Assembly (NCBI GenBank): GCA_949317995.1
Contig: OX439049.1
Coordinates: 65,833,247-65,897,246 of the forward strand
Origin: Acholoe squamosa
Lineage: Eukaryota; Annelida; Polychaeta; Phyllodocida; Polynoidae
Direction of reading: 5' to 3'
Length of the DNA stretch: 64,000 nt
The translations under genes and the position numbers were made by a program. How positions within the stretch are numbered: position 1 is the stretch's first letter; each line of letters opens with the position of its first letter. Shown here piece after piece: positions 10,079 through 20,901 of this stretch. A model generated the notes under the pieces. That model was not told the origin of the DNA. It did no database searches and was given only the letters and a program-made list of their open reading frames with translations.

Positions 10079-10522
10079 TGTGGTGGTCCCGCGTCATCTT
10101 CGAGGTACCTTCATGGTCCTCGTGGGCGACGTCGAGAACACCTCCATTACCTGACGCCTGGGGGCGCTGGAGTCCAGCGCCACGTCACTACCTGGTCACG
10201 TGGCCCTCGACTCCGGTGTATATAAGGCCATTGTACGGCCTTCCTCAGGGTCAGTCCAGCCCCGACGGCTGCCCGGCTACCATATTATGATACTTCTCTG
10301 TGCTGTTGCACAGAGAAGGTAAATGTGGAATATCAACTGCAGACACTAGAAGGCCTAGTGTCGAACGTGCTATAGAGTTCAAACTCTACCACCTGTAACT
10401 GTGATCGAGAACGGCTGATGCCTATGTGTTATTAGACAATAAAGTTTTAACTGGAACCTGAATAGTTGTTCTTCGTTGTTTATCGAAAGATTCGATTAAA
10501 CCTCGAGGGGTAGAACACTACA
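10079..10522 (+). repeat. 3' LTR of E1
   Basis: Starts TGTGGTGGTCCC and ends ACACTACA, followed by the target copy attg. TATA at about 10219 and AATAAA at 10438-10443 match the 5' LTR. Lacks the 24-bp stretch of the 5' copy. Confidence 0.9.
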
Positions 10523-10901
10523 ATTGTTATTCTGTTTTAAAACCCCTCATCACCATTGTCGACAGAATGGCTTCCTGCACTCCGCTCTACTTGATGCTTT
10601 CAGTCAACGTGGTCTAAAATCAAGGTGCGACTTGCCGCTTGCTAAGAAAGCCCTGAGCTAATTGCAAAACCTTATTCATCAGGGGAGAGATAAAAATTTC
10701 AGACCCCTCTGAGCAGAGGGGAGGCAGAAAAATACAAACCATGCCCACATAGAGTTTCAGCGACCACCACTACCAATATTTCACCACGGTCCCAAATTTG
10801 AAGCTAGAGGTCTGGATCAAGAGGGTGAAACAGTCCAAGGAACGCTACGGTGCCATAAAGGGTACCTCGACACCCACCAGGGAAGTAAAGTTCACCCCTA
10901 G

Positions 10902-11159
10902 CGCACTACTCAAGTTATAGCGGTCGTCGCTGACGTTCAAGAGGAGGTACGGAAACGCGACAGAGCGGTCGCCCAAGGACGACCCAATCACAACACATGG
11001 TTCATCGTTCTGGACGAGGAAAACGAGACGTATGTATCGGTCAGCTACTACAAGGGTAAGAACGTCATCCATGTGCGCAGGTACCAAGGCACCAAGAAAA
11101 CCCTGACACAGGACGGTGTGACTTTTTCCCCCAAGGGGCTAAAAGAACTAGGTATATAG
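10902..11159 (+). pseudogene. Possible PC4/p15-type coactivator fragment
   Basis: An 86-codon frame with no clear start. The second half reads ETYVSVSYYKGKNVIHVRRY followed by a Lys/Thr-rich turn and GVTFSPKGLKEL. This resembles the beta-sheet single-strand-DNA-binding core of the PC4/p15 family (strands with Y-V-x-V, K-G-K, I-R-x-Y, then G-V-x-L-S before a helix). The preceding frame (about 10750-10900) may be its broken N-terminus. Assignment is by eye only. It may be a remnant of a DNA-virus-like transposon, given the zinc-finger frame just downstream. Confidence 0.35.
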
Positions 11160-11236
11160 GTGTACAGGTAGATAGACAGATGGAAAGAAAGATAAACAGA
11201 GACCTCGTTTCTCTTCACATATAAGTAACTCAGTGA

Positions 11237-11395
11237 AAATGGTTCAATATATGTGAAAAGTGTTTCAAAATTTTCAAGAGGGTGTACAATTACGAGAGAC
11301 ACATGAAAAGATGTAATGTTATTCCTAGATTTTGCCCTCTGTGCGGCGAAGGAAATTGCAAAAAAAATGTCGACGGAAATCTCTTGACGGCGTGA
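11237..11395 (+). pseudogene. Short zinc-finger fragment
   Basis: A 52-codon frame containing CEKCFKIFKRVYNYERHMKRC (C-X2-C, H-X3-C) and then CPLCG. This is a C2HC-type finger with a second cysteine pair. Single fingers of this type occur near the N-terminus of Polinton-like protein-primed polymerases, but they are too common to assign on this alone. Confidence 0.3.
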
Positions 11396-12960
11396 CTATT
11401 CCTCCCATAATACGCACTATACCGTAGGGTGAGGAAATGTTCACCCAAAATTGGCCCGCTATACAGACTGGAGTCAGGGCGCACGGGGCTCTTGTGAGCG
11501 TAACAAACTTAAGACTACCAACCAGTGAGTTGAGTGACACTGTAGATATTATCATATACCATTTTATTATTCCATAAATTGTAACATATTATTGTATTAA
11601 TCAAAGAATGTATAAGAAATTAATACCTAGGTTGGTTCTAAGAGCTATAAGAGCGCTCAAACTTTGTATAAGAGCGTTCATGCTCCACTGCACACCAGCC
11701 AGGTCAGTTATACATAGGTTACAACATCAAAGACAGCGACCTCATGGTCCACTGCACAATATAATGATTCTAAGGGTCTAAAACAGCGACCTCATGGTCC
11801 AGTGCACAAACTAATAACTTGTAAGTGAATGCAAACGGCCGTCATGGGTGCCTGGGCACCGCCGACGCCGTCATGAGTGTCTCAGCACCCAAACACTGAA
11901 CAATAGGTTACATAAGTCACAACGCCATAACCTTCTGGTCGCTCTAGCATTGCTCCTAAGCAAGCTAGGTCAAATATCAAGCATTTATGGAAAGGCCATA
12001 ATTAGACGGTCAAAATGAGCCCAAGATCAAGGCTCTACTCCTATTATTAAGGAAGTTACGCCGTGTAGACTAATTCGACCTCCAAATGCGCCACAGACGA
12101 ACCAGCGCGAGTTAAGCGCACAAAAATCAGGCATTGACAACTTCACTTATTCAAGTCCGCGCAGGCGCAAAATGGCGGTTGTAACGGCGTAATTGGCCAA
12201 GTTATGAGGGTCAGAACATGCCACAGCGATCAAGACAATGGGGGCCATAGCGGCGTCCATGGGGGTCCTTTGTGCACCCAGTGACACATGAAAGACTCCC
12301 CTCAAACAATTGCAGAGTTAGGCAGATGCCACTGGCCCCAGTCAGTCTGAGGTGCATTGCCAAGAAATGGTACAAATAGCCTGGCTGCTCCTCCTAGAAG
12401 GCAGAATCTCCAGAACCACTCCAGAGGTAACATCTCCAGTCACCTCCTGCTACCTGCTATACCTCTACACTATGGTTAAACTATGCTAGACAGGCATAGG
12501 GTTCAACCATTAGTGGCCAGAGGCTATCTCCTACAAGACATCCACCAGAGGGTAAAGTTATACATTATTACATTATTCCTCTAAGCAGCAGGTCAGGAGC
12601 TAGGTGTGGGAACCCACCTAGAACTATGCTGGACATTGTATTATAATTACCTCACAGGTGGAGTGGAACAGAACATTATACTCTATGAACTATTGTATAT
12701 TTACTGTATGTGGAAATTACTTTTATTTCATGTTGGTATGCCCGAGATACTCACAGGCTATAGGTTTAACAGTTCAGCTGCGTATCGCACACCCCCCGTG
12801 CGATAACCCGCGAAAATATCACTCGCCGAGGTCACGTGACCATTTGATGACGTCATAGCTCCAAGATGGCGATGTAAACAGTGCGCACGGGGAGTCATTC
12901 TGGTAAATTCTATTGTAATTCAGCAGTTTTAGATCAAAATAACATGAAATAAATGCAAAT
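11396..12960. other. Intergenic sequence with short dispersed repeats
   Basis: No coding frame recognised. The motif gacctcatggtccactgcac (with variants) occurs several times between about 11670 and 11820. Sequence at about 12775-12815 is a short inverted repeat (tatcgcac / gtgcgata) that is also part of the large hairpin that follows. Confidence 0.45.
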
Positions 12961-12970
12961 GAACACTCGT

Positions 12971-13091
12971 GGGGAGAATTTTTGAGGGTTATCTCACTTG
13001 CAGTTCAGCTGCCGCATCGCACTCCGCCCTACGGGCGTCGTGCGATACGGCAGCTGAACTGCGCGTGAGATAACCCTCAAAAATTCTCCCC
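12971..13091. repeat. Long perfect-type hairpin (MITE-like)
   Basis: Left arm 12971-13022 and right arm 13039-13091 are reverse complements over about 52 bp with roughly three mismatches. A 16-base loop separates them. The stem can fold completely in RNA or single-stranded DNA. It has no coding capacity. Confidence 0.85.
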
Positions 13092-13438
13092 CCTCGTGAA
13101 CATTTGCCTATGTATATTAACAACTGTGTGATTGATATTTCTTACATGTTGCCTAAAGCTGAATAAACCAGTGATAACTGGAAATAACATTATTTATGAG
13201 AGCTTGCTGTATTTACTCTATATACCACTAGTCATATGATATTTCTCATATGATAACTTGATCATGCACAATTACTAGTATGACAATACCATGCGTCAGA
13301 TTCACATCACGCAAAGATTCAGATACAAAGTGGGCTTGTCAGTAGGGTTAACCCTGTCTACCAGGAGACAGACTCTGGAGGAGCAGCGAGGAGGTTGCTA
13401 GCCGGTAAAATCCAAGAAGGGAGCGAGCTCAACCGTCT
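13092..13438. other. Left border region of element E2
   Basis: The 3' LTR and third ORF expected for E2 are not found here, so the E2 border lies somewhere in this stretch and is not resolved. No gene seen. Confidence 0.4.
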
Positions 13439-13600
13439 TGGACGTTACCGAAAAACAATATGGCGACAGGCCAGCATTCGTGACGTCATTTCCCCGTTGC
13501 GCGCGGGGTCACGAGAGGTCAGCCGAGACTGGACACTGTGACGTCATGCGGAAACGCACGTGCTACAAGCGGAACATCAACAAACTGATTGTTTTTAGGT
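13439..13600 (-). promoter_or_regulatory. CRE-containing promoter-like stretch downstream of integrase (E2)
   Basis: Two perfect TGACGTCA sites (13491-13498 and 13539-13546), the palindrome bound by CREB/ATF factors, sit 48 bp apart. A CGCCATATTG that resembles a YY1 site is on the minus strand near 13455. The position, just after integrase, is where E4 also has a CRE before its third ORF. Confidence 0.4.
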
Positions 13601-13785
13601 AATTATCGCTCACGCCGATGACTCGTCTGGGGATTTAAGTGGAGTTTATGGAAAGCTTAAGCAAATCCACCGGATTATCCGTCCACTACCCATTGGTACA
13701 TCATGCGGCGGCGACAAATAAGCCTTTCAGGTCAGTGGTCATCCGTTCCTCTAAATGTAAACATTACACCCGTTGTGTATACAGG

Positions 13786-14592
13786 TTAGGTCACTGCAGT
13801 CCTCTGGGCAATTCGAGGGCTGCGACGAACGTATCTCCCCTTCTCGGATAGTTCTTTATCGGACCTGACAGTCTGAAGAGCCTTTTCTAGGTGCTTCTTA
13901 GCCTTAGAAACACCTTTCCTCTTCTTTTTGTCTTCACCTGCCGAGACTTTTTTAACTCCCCCACGCTTAATCGGTGTTGGCGTGGGTGTTACTGATTCGG
14001 AACACTTTTTAGGCCTACCACGGCCACGCTTCACTGTAGTGTTCTTTACCTGGTCTATTATGCGATTCTGGTTCAGGATCTTCCCGGACCCTTCACCATA
14101 CATTTCTGTGGAGGTCTCCCTCCCAGACCATTTCCTTAATCTAGCTACATTTGACTTATAAAGTCGACCAAGGTCAGATTTGATAATTACGGTACAATCA
14201 CTGATAACTTGTGTTATAGTAAAGGGACCATCCCAATTAGACGCTAATTTTATGTGTCTAAGTGGTTCATGTAATCTGAGAACTCTGTCTCCGGATTGGA
14301 ATTTCCGATGCTTTAGATCGGTATCGTATCCTACTTTCTGCCATTTGGCGCTTTTCTCCAAATCAATTCGGACAGACTCATATGCTTTTTTAAATCTGTC
14401 TCTTAAACATTCCACAAAAACTACATGGCAAGGTAGTTCAGGGTCCATCCCTACGACTCCAAAAACTAGGTCAGCAGGCATTATCAAATCCTCTCCGAAT
14501 ACTAAAAGGTTCGGAGTACAATTTGTACTTGAATGTACCATACTGTTATAAGCATGTGTCACAAAATGACATTGCTCATCCCAGTCATCCAT
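13786..14592 (-). pseudogene. Integrase C-terminal part of E2
   Basis: 268 codons continuing the integrase after a one-base frame loss near 14632. It contains the end of the catalytic domain (WDEQCHFVTHAYN, SSTNCTPNLLVFGED), the module KLASNWDGPFTIT, and a long basic tail. The tail has a GRGRPKK AT-hook-type motif at about residue 191, followed by Lys/Arg-rich sequence to the stop. AT-hooks bind the minor groove of AT-rich DNA. Confidence 0.85.
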
Positions 14593-14612
14593 ATGTTCAT
14601 TAACGAGTGACT

Positions 14613-15401
14613 TTAGAACTTGGATGAGGGTTCTATTGACCTTTCTACCAATCTGTCACTTTGTGGCCTGTACGGGTTGGTTCTAGTCTTGCAAATAGCT
14701 AAGTATTCGCACATACCCTGCCAGAGATTTGATTCGAATTCTCTGCCTTGATCACTGTGTAACATTAATGGTACACCAAAACTTAGTACCCAACCTTTTA
14801 CAAAGGCTTCGGCACAAGTAACTGCTTTGTGGTCCGGTAGTGGAAATACTTTAGTGTATTTCGTATAATAATCACACACTACCATCATACAGGTATTATC
14901 ATTAGCGGTTGTATTAAATCCACTAATAATATCTACCCAGATTCTTGCGAATCTAACTCCGAAAAGTTCTTGGGATAGGGGAAGTTTGCCCATCCCGGGT
15001 CCGGGTTTATTTTTACAACAATCCGGACAGGTGATTACCCATCTTTGCAAGTCCCGTGTCATGCCAGGCCAATAGTATTTCTTGGAAAGCCGTGCTAACG
15101 AGCACTTCCTTCCGAAATGACCACTGGTCCGATGTCCATGACAGAAGTACATAATGTCATGTCTCATAGCATGTGGTATCACCACTTGCATGATTCTCTC
15201 ACCATTATTACATGGCTTCCAACGGTATAACACGCCTTTCCGGACTTCAAGCTCGGTCCATTGAGCAAGAAACCTTCTCATTTCTCGATTTTCCAGAGAG
15301 ACCTCCGGTCTAGCTGGACGTATACCCTTTGGTACCAATTGCAGTAGCTGCGCAGTTATCGAGTCAGCTTCCTGGAAATGCTGATGTGATCCATAGACCA
15401 A
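14613..15401 (-). pseudogene. Integrase zinc-binding and catalytic core of E2
   Basis: Contains the HHCC zinc-binding block (HGHRTSGHFG, then CPDCC) and two of the catalytic acidic residues, in WVDIISG and HSDQGREFE. The third falls in the PYRPQSDRLVE block. A lost base at about 14632 puts what follows out of frame. The N-terminal edge overlaps the previous pol frame (15356-17689), marking a second frameshift at about 15360-15400. Confidence 0.85.
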
Positions 15402-17689
15402 TCCAGTATACTGGCAACTAGGGGTACGAATGGTCTTCGAATCCCTGCTAACACTGCCCTATGAGCTCCACAATCAGTACAATCCGGATTATCACATTTC
15501 CGAATTGGTATTCGAGACAAAGCATCAGCATTTAAATGCTTAACTCCAGGTCTATGCTGAATCTGTTGATATTCAAGCCCGTATTCGGATAAATGGGCTA
15601 GCCATCGGCCTAACATTCCTTCAGCATCTCGGAAGTTCAGTAGCCACCTTAAAGAGGAGTGATCCGTTCGTAAAGTAAAGTTCGTTCCCCATAGAAAATG
15701 TTTGAACTTCTTGGTATATACGACTACTGCTAACAACTCTCTTTTGGTTGTGCAGTAATTGCGCTGAGTCTTGCTCAGTGTATTGCTGGCAAAGGCAATC
15801 GGTACTTCTCTCCCATTTTGGACTTGCGAGAGAGCTGCACCAATGCTATCGTTACTAGCATCAGTATCCAGTATGAAATGATCCGTTTCATTCGGATATT
15901 GTAATACAGGAGTACTCGTGAACAGGTCTTTTAGCTTTTGAAAAGTGGTTTCCTGTCCATGCGTCCAAGGAAATTTTTCCTTGGTACTTCCTGGAGTCCA
16001 GTTAGCTATTGCTTGTAATGGGTAACTGACTCTAGAATAATTCGGAATAAATTCCCTGTAATAGGAACAGAATCCTAAAAAGGACCTCACTTCTTTGGGT
16101 GTTTTAGGTCTATTCCAATTCGTAACTGATTCGATTTTTTCCGGATCAGCCTTTATTCCTTCATCACTGATGATGCGGCCCAAATAATTTATGGACTTTC
16201 TAAACATGTGGCATTTCTTAGGTTTCAATTTGAGACCATTAGAAATAATACGTTCTAGTACCATTTTTAGGTTATTAGAACACTCTTCGAATGTTTTTCC
16301 GAAGACTATGACATCGTCAAGATATACAAGACATCTTTTCCACAATAAATCACTTAGAATTGTTTCCATCATTGCTTCAAATGTTGCAGGTGCATTGCAC
16401 AATCCAAACGGCATTACATTATATTGGAATAATCCGATATGACTCGAAAATGCAGTTTTTTCCATATCTGAAGGGTTCATTCCCACTTGCCAGTAACCTG
16501 ATTGCAAGTCTAGGGTACAAAACCAGCTGTTTCCTCCTAAGGAGTCAATGGTTTCATCTATTCTCGGTAATGGATACGAATTCTTTTTCGTTACTCCATT
16601 CAACTTCCTGTAGTCTATGCAGAAGCGGATACTACCGTCTTTCTTTGTTACCATACACACAGGACTACTCCATGGACTATTGGAAGGGACTATTACATCC
16701 TGTTCCAACATCTTGTTTATTTCATCTTCAGCTACTCTCTTTTTCGCTAAAGGTAACCGTCTATATGGTATCTTAAAGGGTTCAGCATCTCCAGTATCTA
16801 TTTTATGTAATACTTTATTTGTCGTACCTAGTTTTTCACCAGGTTTGGCAAAGGCAGTATCATACTGACAGAGCATATCATAGAACTCTTTCCGGTGTTC
16901 CGGGTCTTCTAATGAAGTTTCTTCATACAACTTAAGTAAGTCTTCGGAAATTTCATCATCTCCTGTTACCTTTTGTAAGCTTAGCTTACTATCCGTTACA
17001 GTCTCCGAAAGGGTCACGTTTCCAAAAACTTGTCCCTTTTTCAAGTAGATAGTAGTGTTTCCAGTATTGGAGACAGGTACTACCGACCAGGATGCATTCG
17101 CTACTATCGTATCTACAGAATTTAATCCAATACTCGATAAAGTAACTACATCCGGTTCTATCACTGCAGGTTTATTACGCATTGCAGGATCACTTCTTAC
17201 AAGCACATCACAGGCTATTCCCGGAGGAATTCGCACTGTGTGTGCTACATTAGCCATACTGCTCACTTGTCTCAGTACACATCTAACCTTTACAGGATAC
17301 GGGTATTTCACACTCAACACTCCTGATTGAGGTTCCAACACAGCACCATACAGGGATGCGAAATCCAACCCAAGTATCTCCTCATCTGCTATATCCGCAA
17401 CGGTGGCGCTCATGACATAGTCATGTATACCATCCAACTGTAGTTTCACACAAGTTCTACCATACGTTTGCAGAGTACTGCCGTCGGCCGTCTGAGCACC
17501 TCCTCCCGATTTGAGAGTATCATGTTCATCCGGTATAAGATCATAGAACCCCCTGGAGATACAAGAGTGGCTAGCTCCCGTGTCCACAAGGAATTTGGCA
17601 GATCTTCCGTTAACAGTGAGGCAAACATACCACCGCCTTCCGTTTAAAACAGAGGGCATATCCGTAATGATCGGAACGTCATTGTTCAC
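15356..17689 (-). pseudogene. Protease, reverse transcriptase and RNase H of E2
   Basis: 777 codons. FLVDTGASHSC (about residue 33) is the protease active site, with EILGLDFASLYG about 70 residues later. The RT blocks follow: SPWSSPVCMVTKKDGSIRFC, CTLDLQSGYWQV, PFGLCNAPATF and the catalytic VYLDDV. RNase H follows with FILDTDAS, TTKRELLAVV and LRTDHSSLRWLL, and an H-R-P-G-x-K-H-L-N-A-D-A-L-S block. Close in layout to E4 pol. Between gag and this frame there is an extra indel near 17790, so even frameshifting at gag would not reach it. Confidence 0.9.
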
Positions 17690-17978
17690 ACCAGGAGTCG
17701 ATCCACATCCTTTCAGGTATTCCAGACAAGGATGACCCGGGGGCAGGTGGGCACCACAGACCTTGGCTAATTCATAGCCGCCTGCCTCGTTACTGATATT
17801 GGGTTCCCCTGTGCTCCCGTGGCACCTGTTATATCAGCTTCCCTAGCCTTCCGGGTGTCTACAACCACCTCGGTGCTAGGCGAGTTTGCTACTACATGCG
17901 AACTCTCATCATGGATGGTGATATCATGGCAAGATTTGTCACTGGGATCTCCTTCTTTGCCCGTCGGGAGACCCCTCC

Positions 17979-20876
17979 TTAGTTTTCCTCTGTACTTACT
18001 CCAGAGACACTCTCCTGTCTACGAGGGACAGGTTTCTCAGCCATACATTCTGGAGCATAATGCCCCAGTTTCTGGCATCTGAAACATCTCCTCTGAGATT
18101 TATCAACTCTCGGTCTCTTTAGAGCTTCTGTTAATCTGGCTATTAATGTTTCCATCATGTTAGTCGGAGGAACAGTGGCTGCTACAGTTGGGTTCGCCGT
18201 AGAGGCTACACTGCCAGGTTGAGTTGATCCGGAAGCTGTTTTACCAGCAACAGATCCTCCTCTCCCTCTCGAATGTACTTTCCTATACCGCTTTTGTCGG
18301 TAATACTTTCCAGCTACCTGGACTGAACCAATATATTCTCCGTTTTCATCGGAGACATATTCATCTTCCTCATCAACTTCATTCGATTCAACCGGAGCTA
18401 ACTGGGAAGTATCGTATATCGGAGCAGGTGTACCTCCGTATTGGAATGGAGCTGCTCTTACTGGACTAGGTCCAAGACCTACCAAACGTTTCTTCATGTC
18501 ATGTCCATCGATTGCTATGAACAGGTCACTGAAGGAAGTGTCATCTTTCCAAGAGTCCCAGACCACTTGCTTGTGATCCGGATCTCGCAATCCATTGTAG
18601 AATTGTATAAACAATTCTTGTAGATAACAATCATCATCATGAGCCCAATTTGGACGTGCTTTCGAAAGCAAGTCCTGTAGCTCCAAACCAAAGACTTTGT
18701 GTGATTCTTTAGGTTTTTGTGTTCTCTTCTTGAAACTTAACCACGGATCTTCTCTAACGATTGATCCAAAAAGGTATGCGGCACATTCGACCAATTGATC
18801 ATAGGTACCGTATAATCCGTAAGCTGCTCTCCATTGGTTGAGAGCTACTTTTCCGCCTTTATTTAACCAACAGATTAAATAAGGCAGAGCTTCTTCTTTT
18901 GTCCAACCACTACAATTGACTTTGTCGACAAAAGCTTGATACCTGTCTTTCCATGGATCATTAGAATCATATGGAGGGGGTATCCGTGCCTGCCTACGTG
19001 CCGGATTATTACATCCGCGTAGTCTATCTGCTTCTCGCATGCTCCAGTTCATGATTTCCATGCCGTCTGCTCCCTTTCGGTAGCAGTCAATGCCAAGGTT
19101 TTGGATACACTGGCTTCTATCAAAGATGGTTTGCATCCCTGCAGGCATAGAAGTTCTCCTATTTGGCTTCCTCCCATCTCCTCCTGATCCTGATCCACCG
19201 GATCCGGATCCTCCTGGGCCGCCTGGAGGGTTTTCTCCTGGTGGACCATTATTGTTATAGTTACCGGATGAACCACCAGGGCCTCCACCATTGTAACTGG
19301 CGTTTCCAGAAGACGCATATCTAGGGTAAGAATTATTTCGATTCCATCCCTGGTTATAGCTATTACCATTTTGGTAATTACCACTTCCTGATGGATTATA
19401 ATCATTTCTATATCCATAGGAAGATGTTCTTGGTTGATACATACCGCCATTAACATTGTTTTGTGGCGGGTTTGGTCTTGGAAAACGTCCATCAGTAGGA
19501 CCATTACCGGGACCACGAGGTGGATTCGGTAATCTTGGCCCTGCTGGTGTACTGTGGCCGGGTTGGGGGAAATATGGAGGTGGTGTCAACATATGTCTCG
19601 TTGGTCCGGGTGCTCTTGGTTGTGCCACGGGTGCACTATTGTTAATCCCGGTAGCTCCATCGTGAGTCGCTTTAATTTTGTGACTCAAATCTGGTATTGG
19701 TGGTGCCGGACCTATTGTATCCAGCATTGGAGTTGCTGGTTTAGGTGCGGTTCCATTTACTGTGGTATTATCCGGTTTCTGATAGATTCCGGATACTACA
19801 TTCTTGTCAGCCCCATCATCAACGAATGGGCTGTATCTAATTGGGGTTGCATTTTTGGATGTCTTTCCCAACATTGTAGATACCACAGCTGGATCTATAT
19901 TACCTATAGTCAACTGGGCGGCTTCTACATATTTATCTAGGGTTATTGCAGTAGTCTGCAATTCCTGAAGCTCATTTGTGAGTTTCTGTCTATCCTCCTC
20001 CAGTTGTTTGTTGTAAGCTATAATGCCTACCCGGATGGTTTCATTGTCTTCAGCTTGTTTACTACACTGAAGTTTCAATTTATCCAACTCGTTCTGATAA
20101 TGGCATATTTCGGATTCGAATTTTGCCTTATCAAGGTTTAGTTGGTCGTTCGTATCTATGTATGTTTGGATACGAGTGTGCCTATTATCATATTCTTTGT
20201 TGAATGATTCTCTCATTGATTGAAGTTTTAATTCTTCATTCTCGAGTTCCTTCATGTACTCACTCCTTCTGGCTTCGAATTCCTTTCGCATGCCAGTTAG
20301 GTCTTCTTCCAACTGAAGTTTTTCATGGAATACTTCATCCTTAGCTTTGACCAAGGTATTTAAATTCTCGTTCAAAGTTACATAAGTTTCATTCAACAAC
20401 AGGACATCCGGTCGTTTGAATTCCTCACCTTCCGGTACTGCATAGGTTAAGTCGCCATCTATAGCGCTGTAATCTAATATTGGTAATTCGGGCCTGGGTA
20501 ATCTATAAGGTAGTTCTCCGAATGTTACCCTTTTTGGCATTGGTGCCGGATGTTCTGGGTTAGTACTACCACCAACTTCGAACATCGAATTACTTAATTC
20601 GTCAACAAGTGATTGTTGGCCTATTAAGTTACTATGTCTCTGTATAGACTGTTCGCGTCGTACAGAGTCTGGCAGATTCTCCTCACTATCATTATAGTGG
20701 GGTCCCGGATCCCTCCAAGATGCTGATTCCGCATCTTGCGAGTTCGAATGGGCTTGGAGCATTAATGATCCATTTCCATTCTCTTGGGTAATTGATTGCC
20801 CTGCTGGGTTAGCTTCCCTGAGGGTGTCTAACCCATGTACCAGCCGTTCTGACGTTATAACGTCCGGGCTATACAC
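17979..20876 (-). CDS. gag of E2
   Basis: A 965-codon uninterrupted frame. The first listed codon is GTG; the first ATG is residue 39 (20760-20762). Residues about 170-330 are a charged coiled coil; about 420-610 is Pro/Asn/Gly-rich low complexity; about 640-850 is the capsid-like region (WKDRYQAFVDKVNC, KVALNQWRAAYGLYG, SKARPNWAHDDD). A CCHC zinc knuckle CFRCQKLGHYAPEC lies near residue 934. A long coiled coil before capsid is unusual for Ty3/Gypsy Gag and is shared with E4. The frame ends GAG GAA AAC TAA. Confidence 0.85.
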   Translation of the reverse strand: MYSPDVITSERLVHGLDTLREANPAGQSITQENGNGSLMLQAHSNSQDAESASWRDPGPHYNDSEENLPDSVRREQSIQRHSNLIGQQSLVDELSNSMFEVGGSTNPEHPAPMPKRVTFGELPYRLPRPELPILDYSAIDGDLTYAVPEGEEFKRPDVLLLNETYVTLNENLNTLVKAKDEVFHEKLQLEEDLTGMRKEFEARRSEYMKELENEELKLQSMRESFNKEYDNRHTRIQTYIDTNDQLNLDKAKFESEICHYQNELDKLKLQCSKQAEDNETIRVGIIAYNKQLEEDRQKLTNELQELQTTAITLDKYVEAAQLTIGNIDPAVVSTMLGKTSKNATPIRYSPFVDDGADKNVVSGIYQKPDNTTVNGTAPKPATPMLDTIGPAPPIPDLSHKIKATHDGATGINNSAPVAQPRAPGPTRHMLTPPPYFPQPGHSTPAGPRLPNPPRGPGNGPTDGRFPRPNPPQNNVNGGMYQPRTSSYGYRNDYNPSGSGNYQNGNSYNQGWNRNNSYPRYASSGNASYNGGGPGGSSGNYNNNGPPGENPPGGPGGSGSGGSGSGGDGRKPNRRTSMPAGMQTIFDRSQCIQNLGIDCYRKGADGMEIMNWSMREADRLRGCNNPARRQARIPPPYDSNDPWKDRYQAFVDKVNCSGWTKEEALPYLICWLNKGGKVALNQWRAAYGLYGTYDQLVECAAYLFGSIVREDPWLSFKKRTQKPKESHKVFGLELQDLLSKARPNWAHDDDCYLQELFIQFYNGLRDPDHKQVVWDSWKDDTSFSDLFIAIDGHDMKKRLVGLGPSPVRAAPFQYGGTPAPIYDTSQLAPVESNEVDEEDEYVSDENGEYIGSVQVAGKYYRQKRYRKVHSRGRGGSVAGKTASGSTQPGSVASTANPTVAATVPPTNMMETLIARLTEALKRPRVDKSQRRCFRCQKLGHYAPECMAEKPVPRRQESVSGVSTEEN
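17982..17988 (-). promoter_or_regulatory. Candidate -1 frameshift site at the end of gag (E2)
   Basis: GGAAAAC directly before the gag stop TAA. The -1 frame is open for about 73 codons (starting G-K-L-R-R) until an indel near 17790. Confidence 0.5.
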
Positions 20877-20888
20877 CAGAATTAACTG

Positions 20889-20900
20889 GTCACGGCACCA
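20889..20900 (-). other. Primer-binding site of E2 (tRNA-His type)
   Basis: On the minus strand TGGTGCCGTGAC lies one base after the 5' LTR. It is complementary to the 3' end of animal tRNA-His (acceptor strand TCACGGC plus A and CCA), from general knowledge of that tRNA. Confidence 0.65.
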
Positions 20901-20901
20901 G

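Larger units (their letters stand above)
1772..10522 (+). mobile_element. Ty3/Gypsy-type LTR retrotransposon E1, internally deleted
   Basis: Two direct repeats of about 445-467 bp bound this 8.75-kb element. The 4-bp sequence attg lies just outside both ends (1768-1771 and 10523-10526), as a target duplication. The order is LTR, gag remnant, protease, RT, integrase C-terminus, third ORF, fourth ORF, purine tract, LTR. The LTRs differ at roughly 13 places plus a 24-bp indel, so this is an older insertion than E3 or E4. Pol has lost the end of RT, RNase H and most of integrase, so E1 cannot move on its own. The two downstream ORFs remain open. Related to E2-E4 by gag end, purine tract and third ORF. 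Confidence 0.9.
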
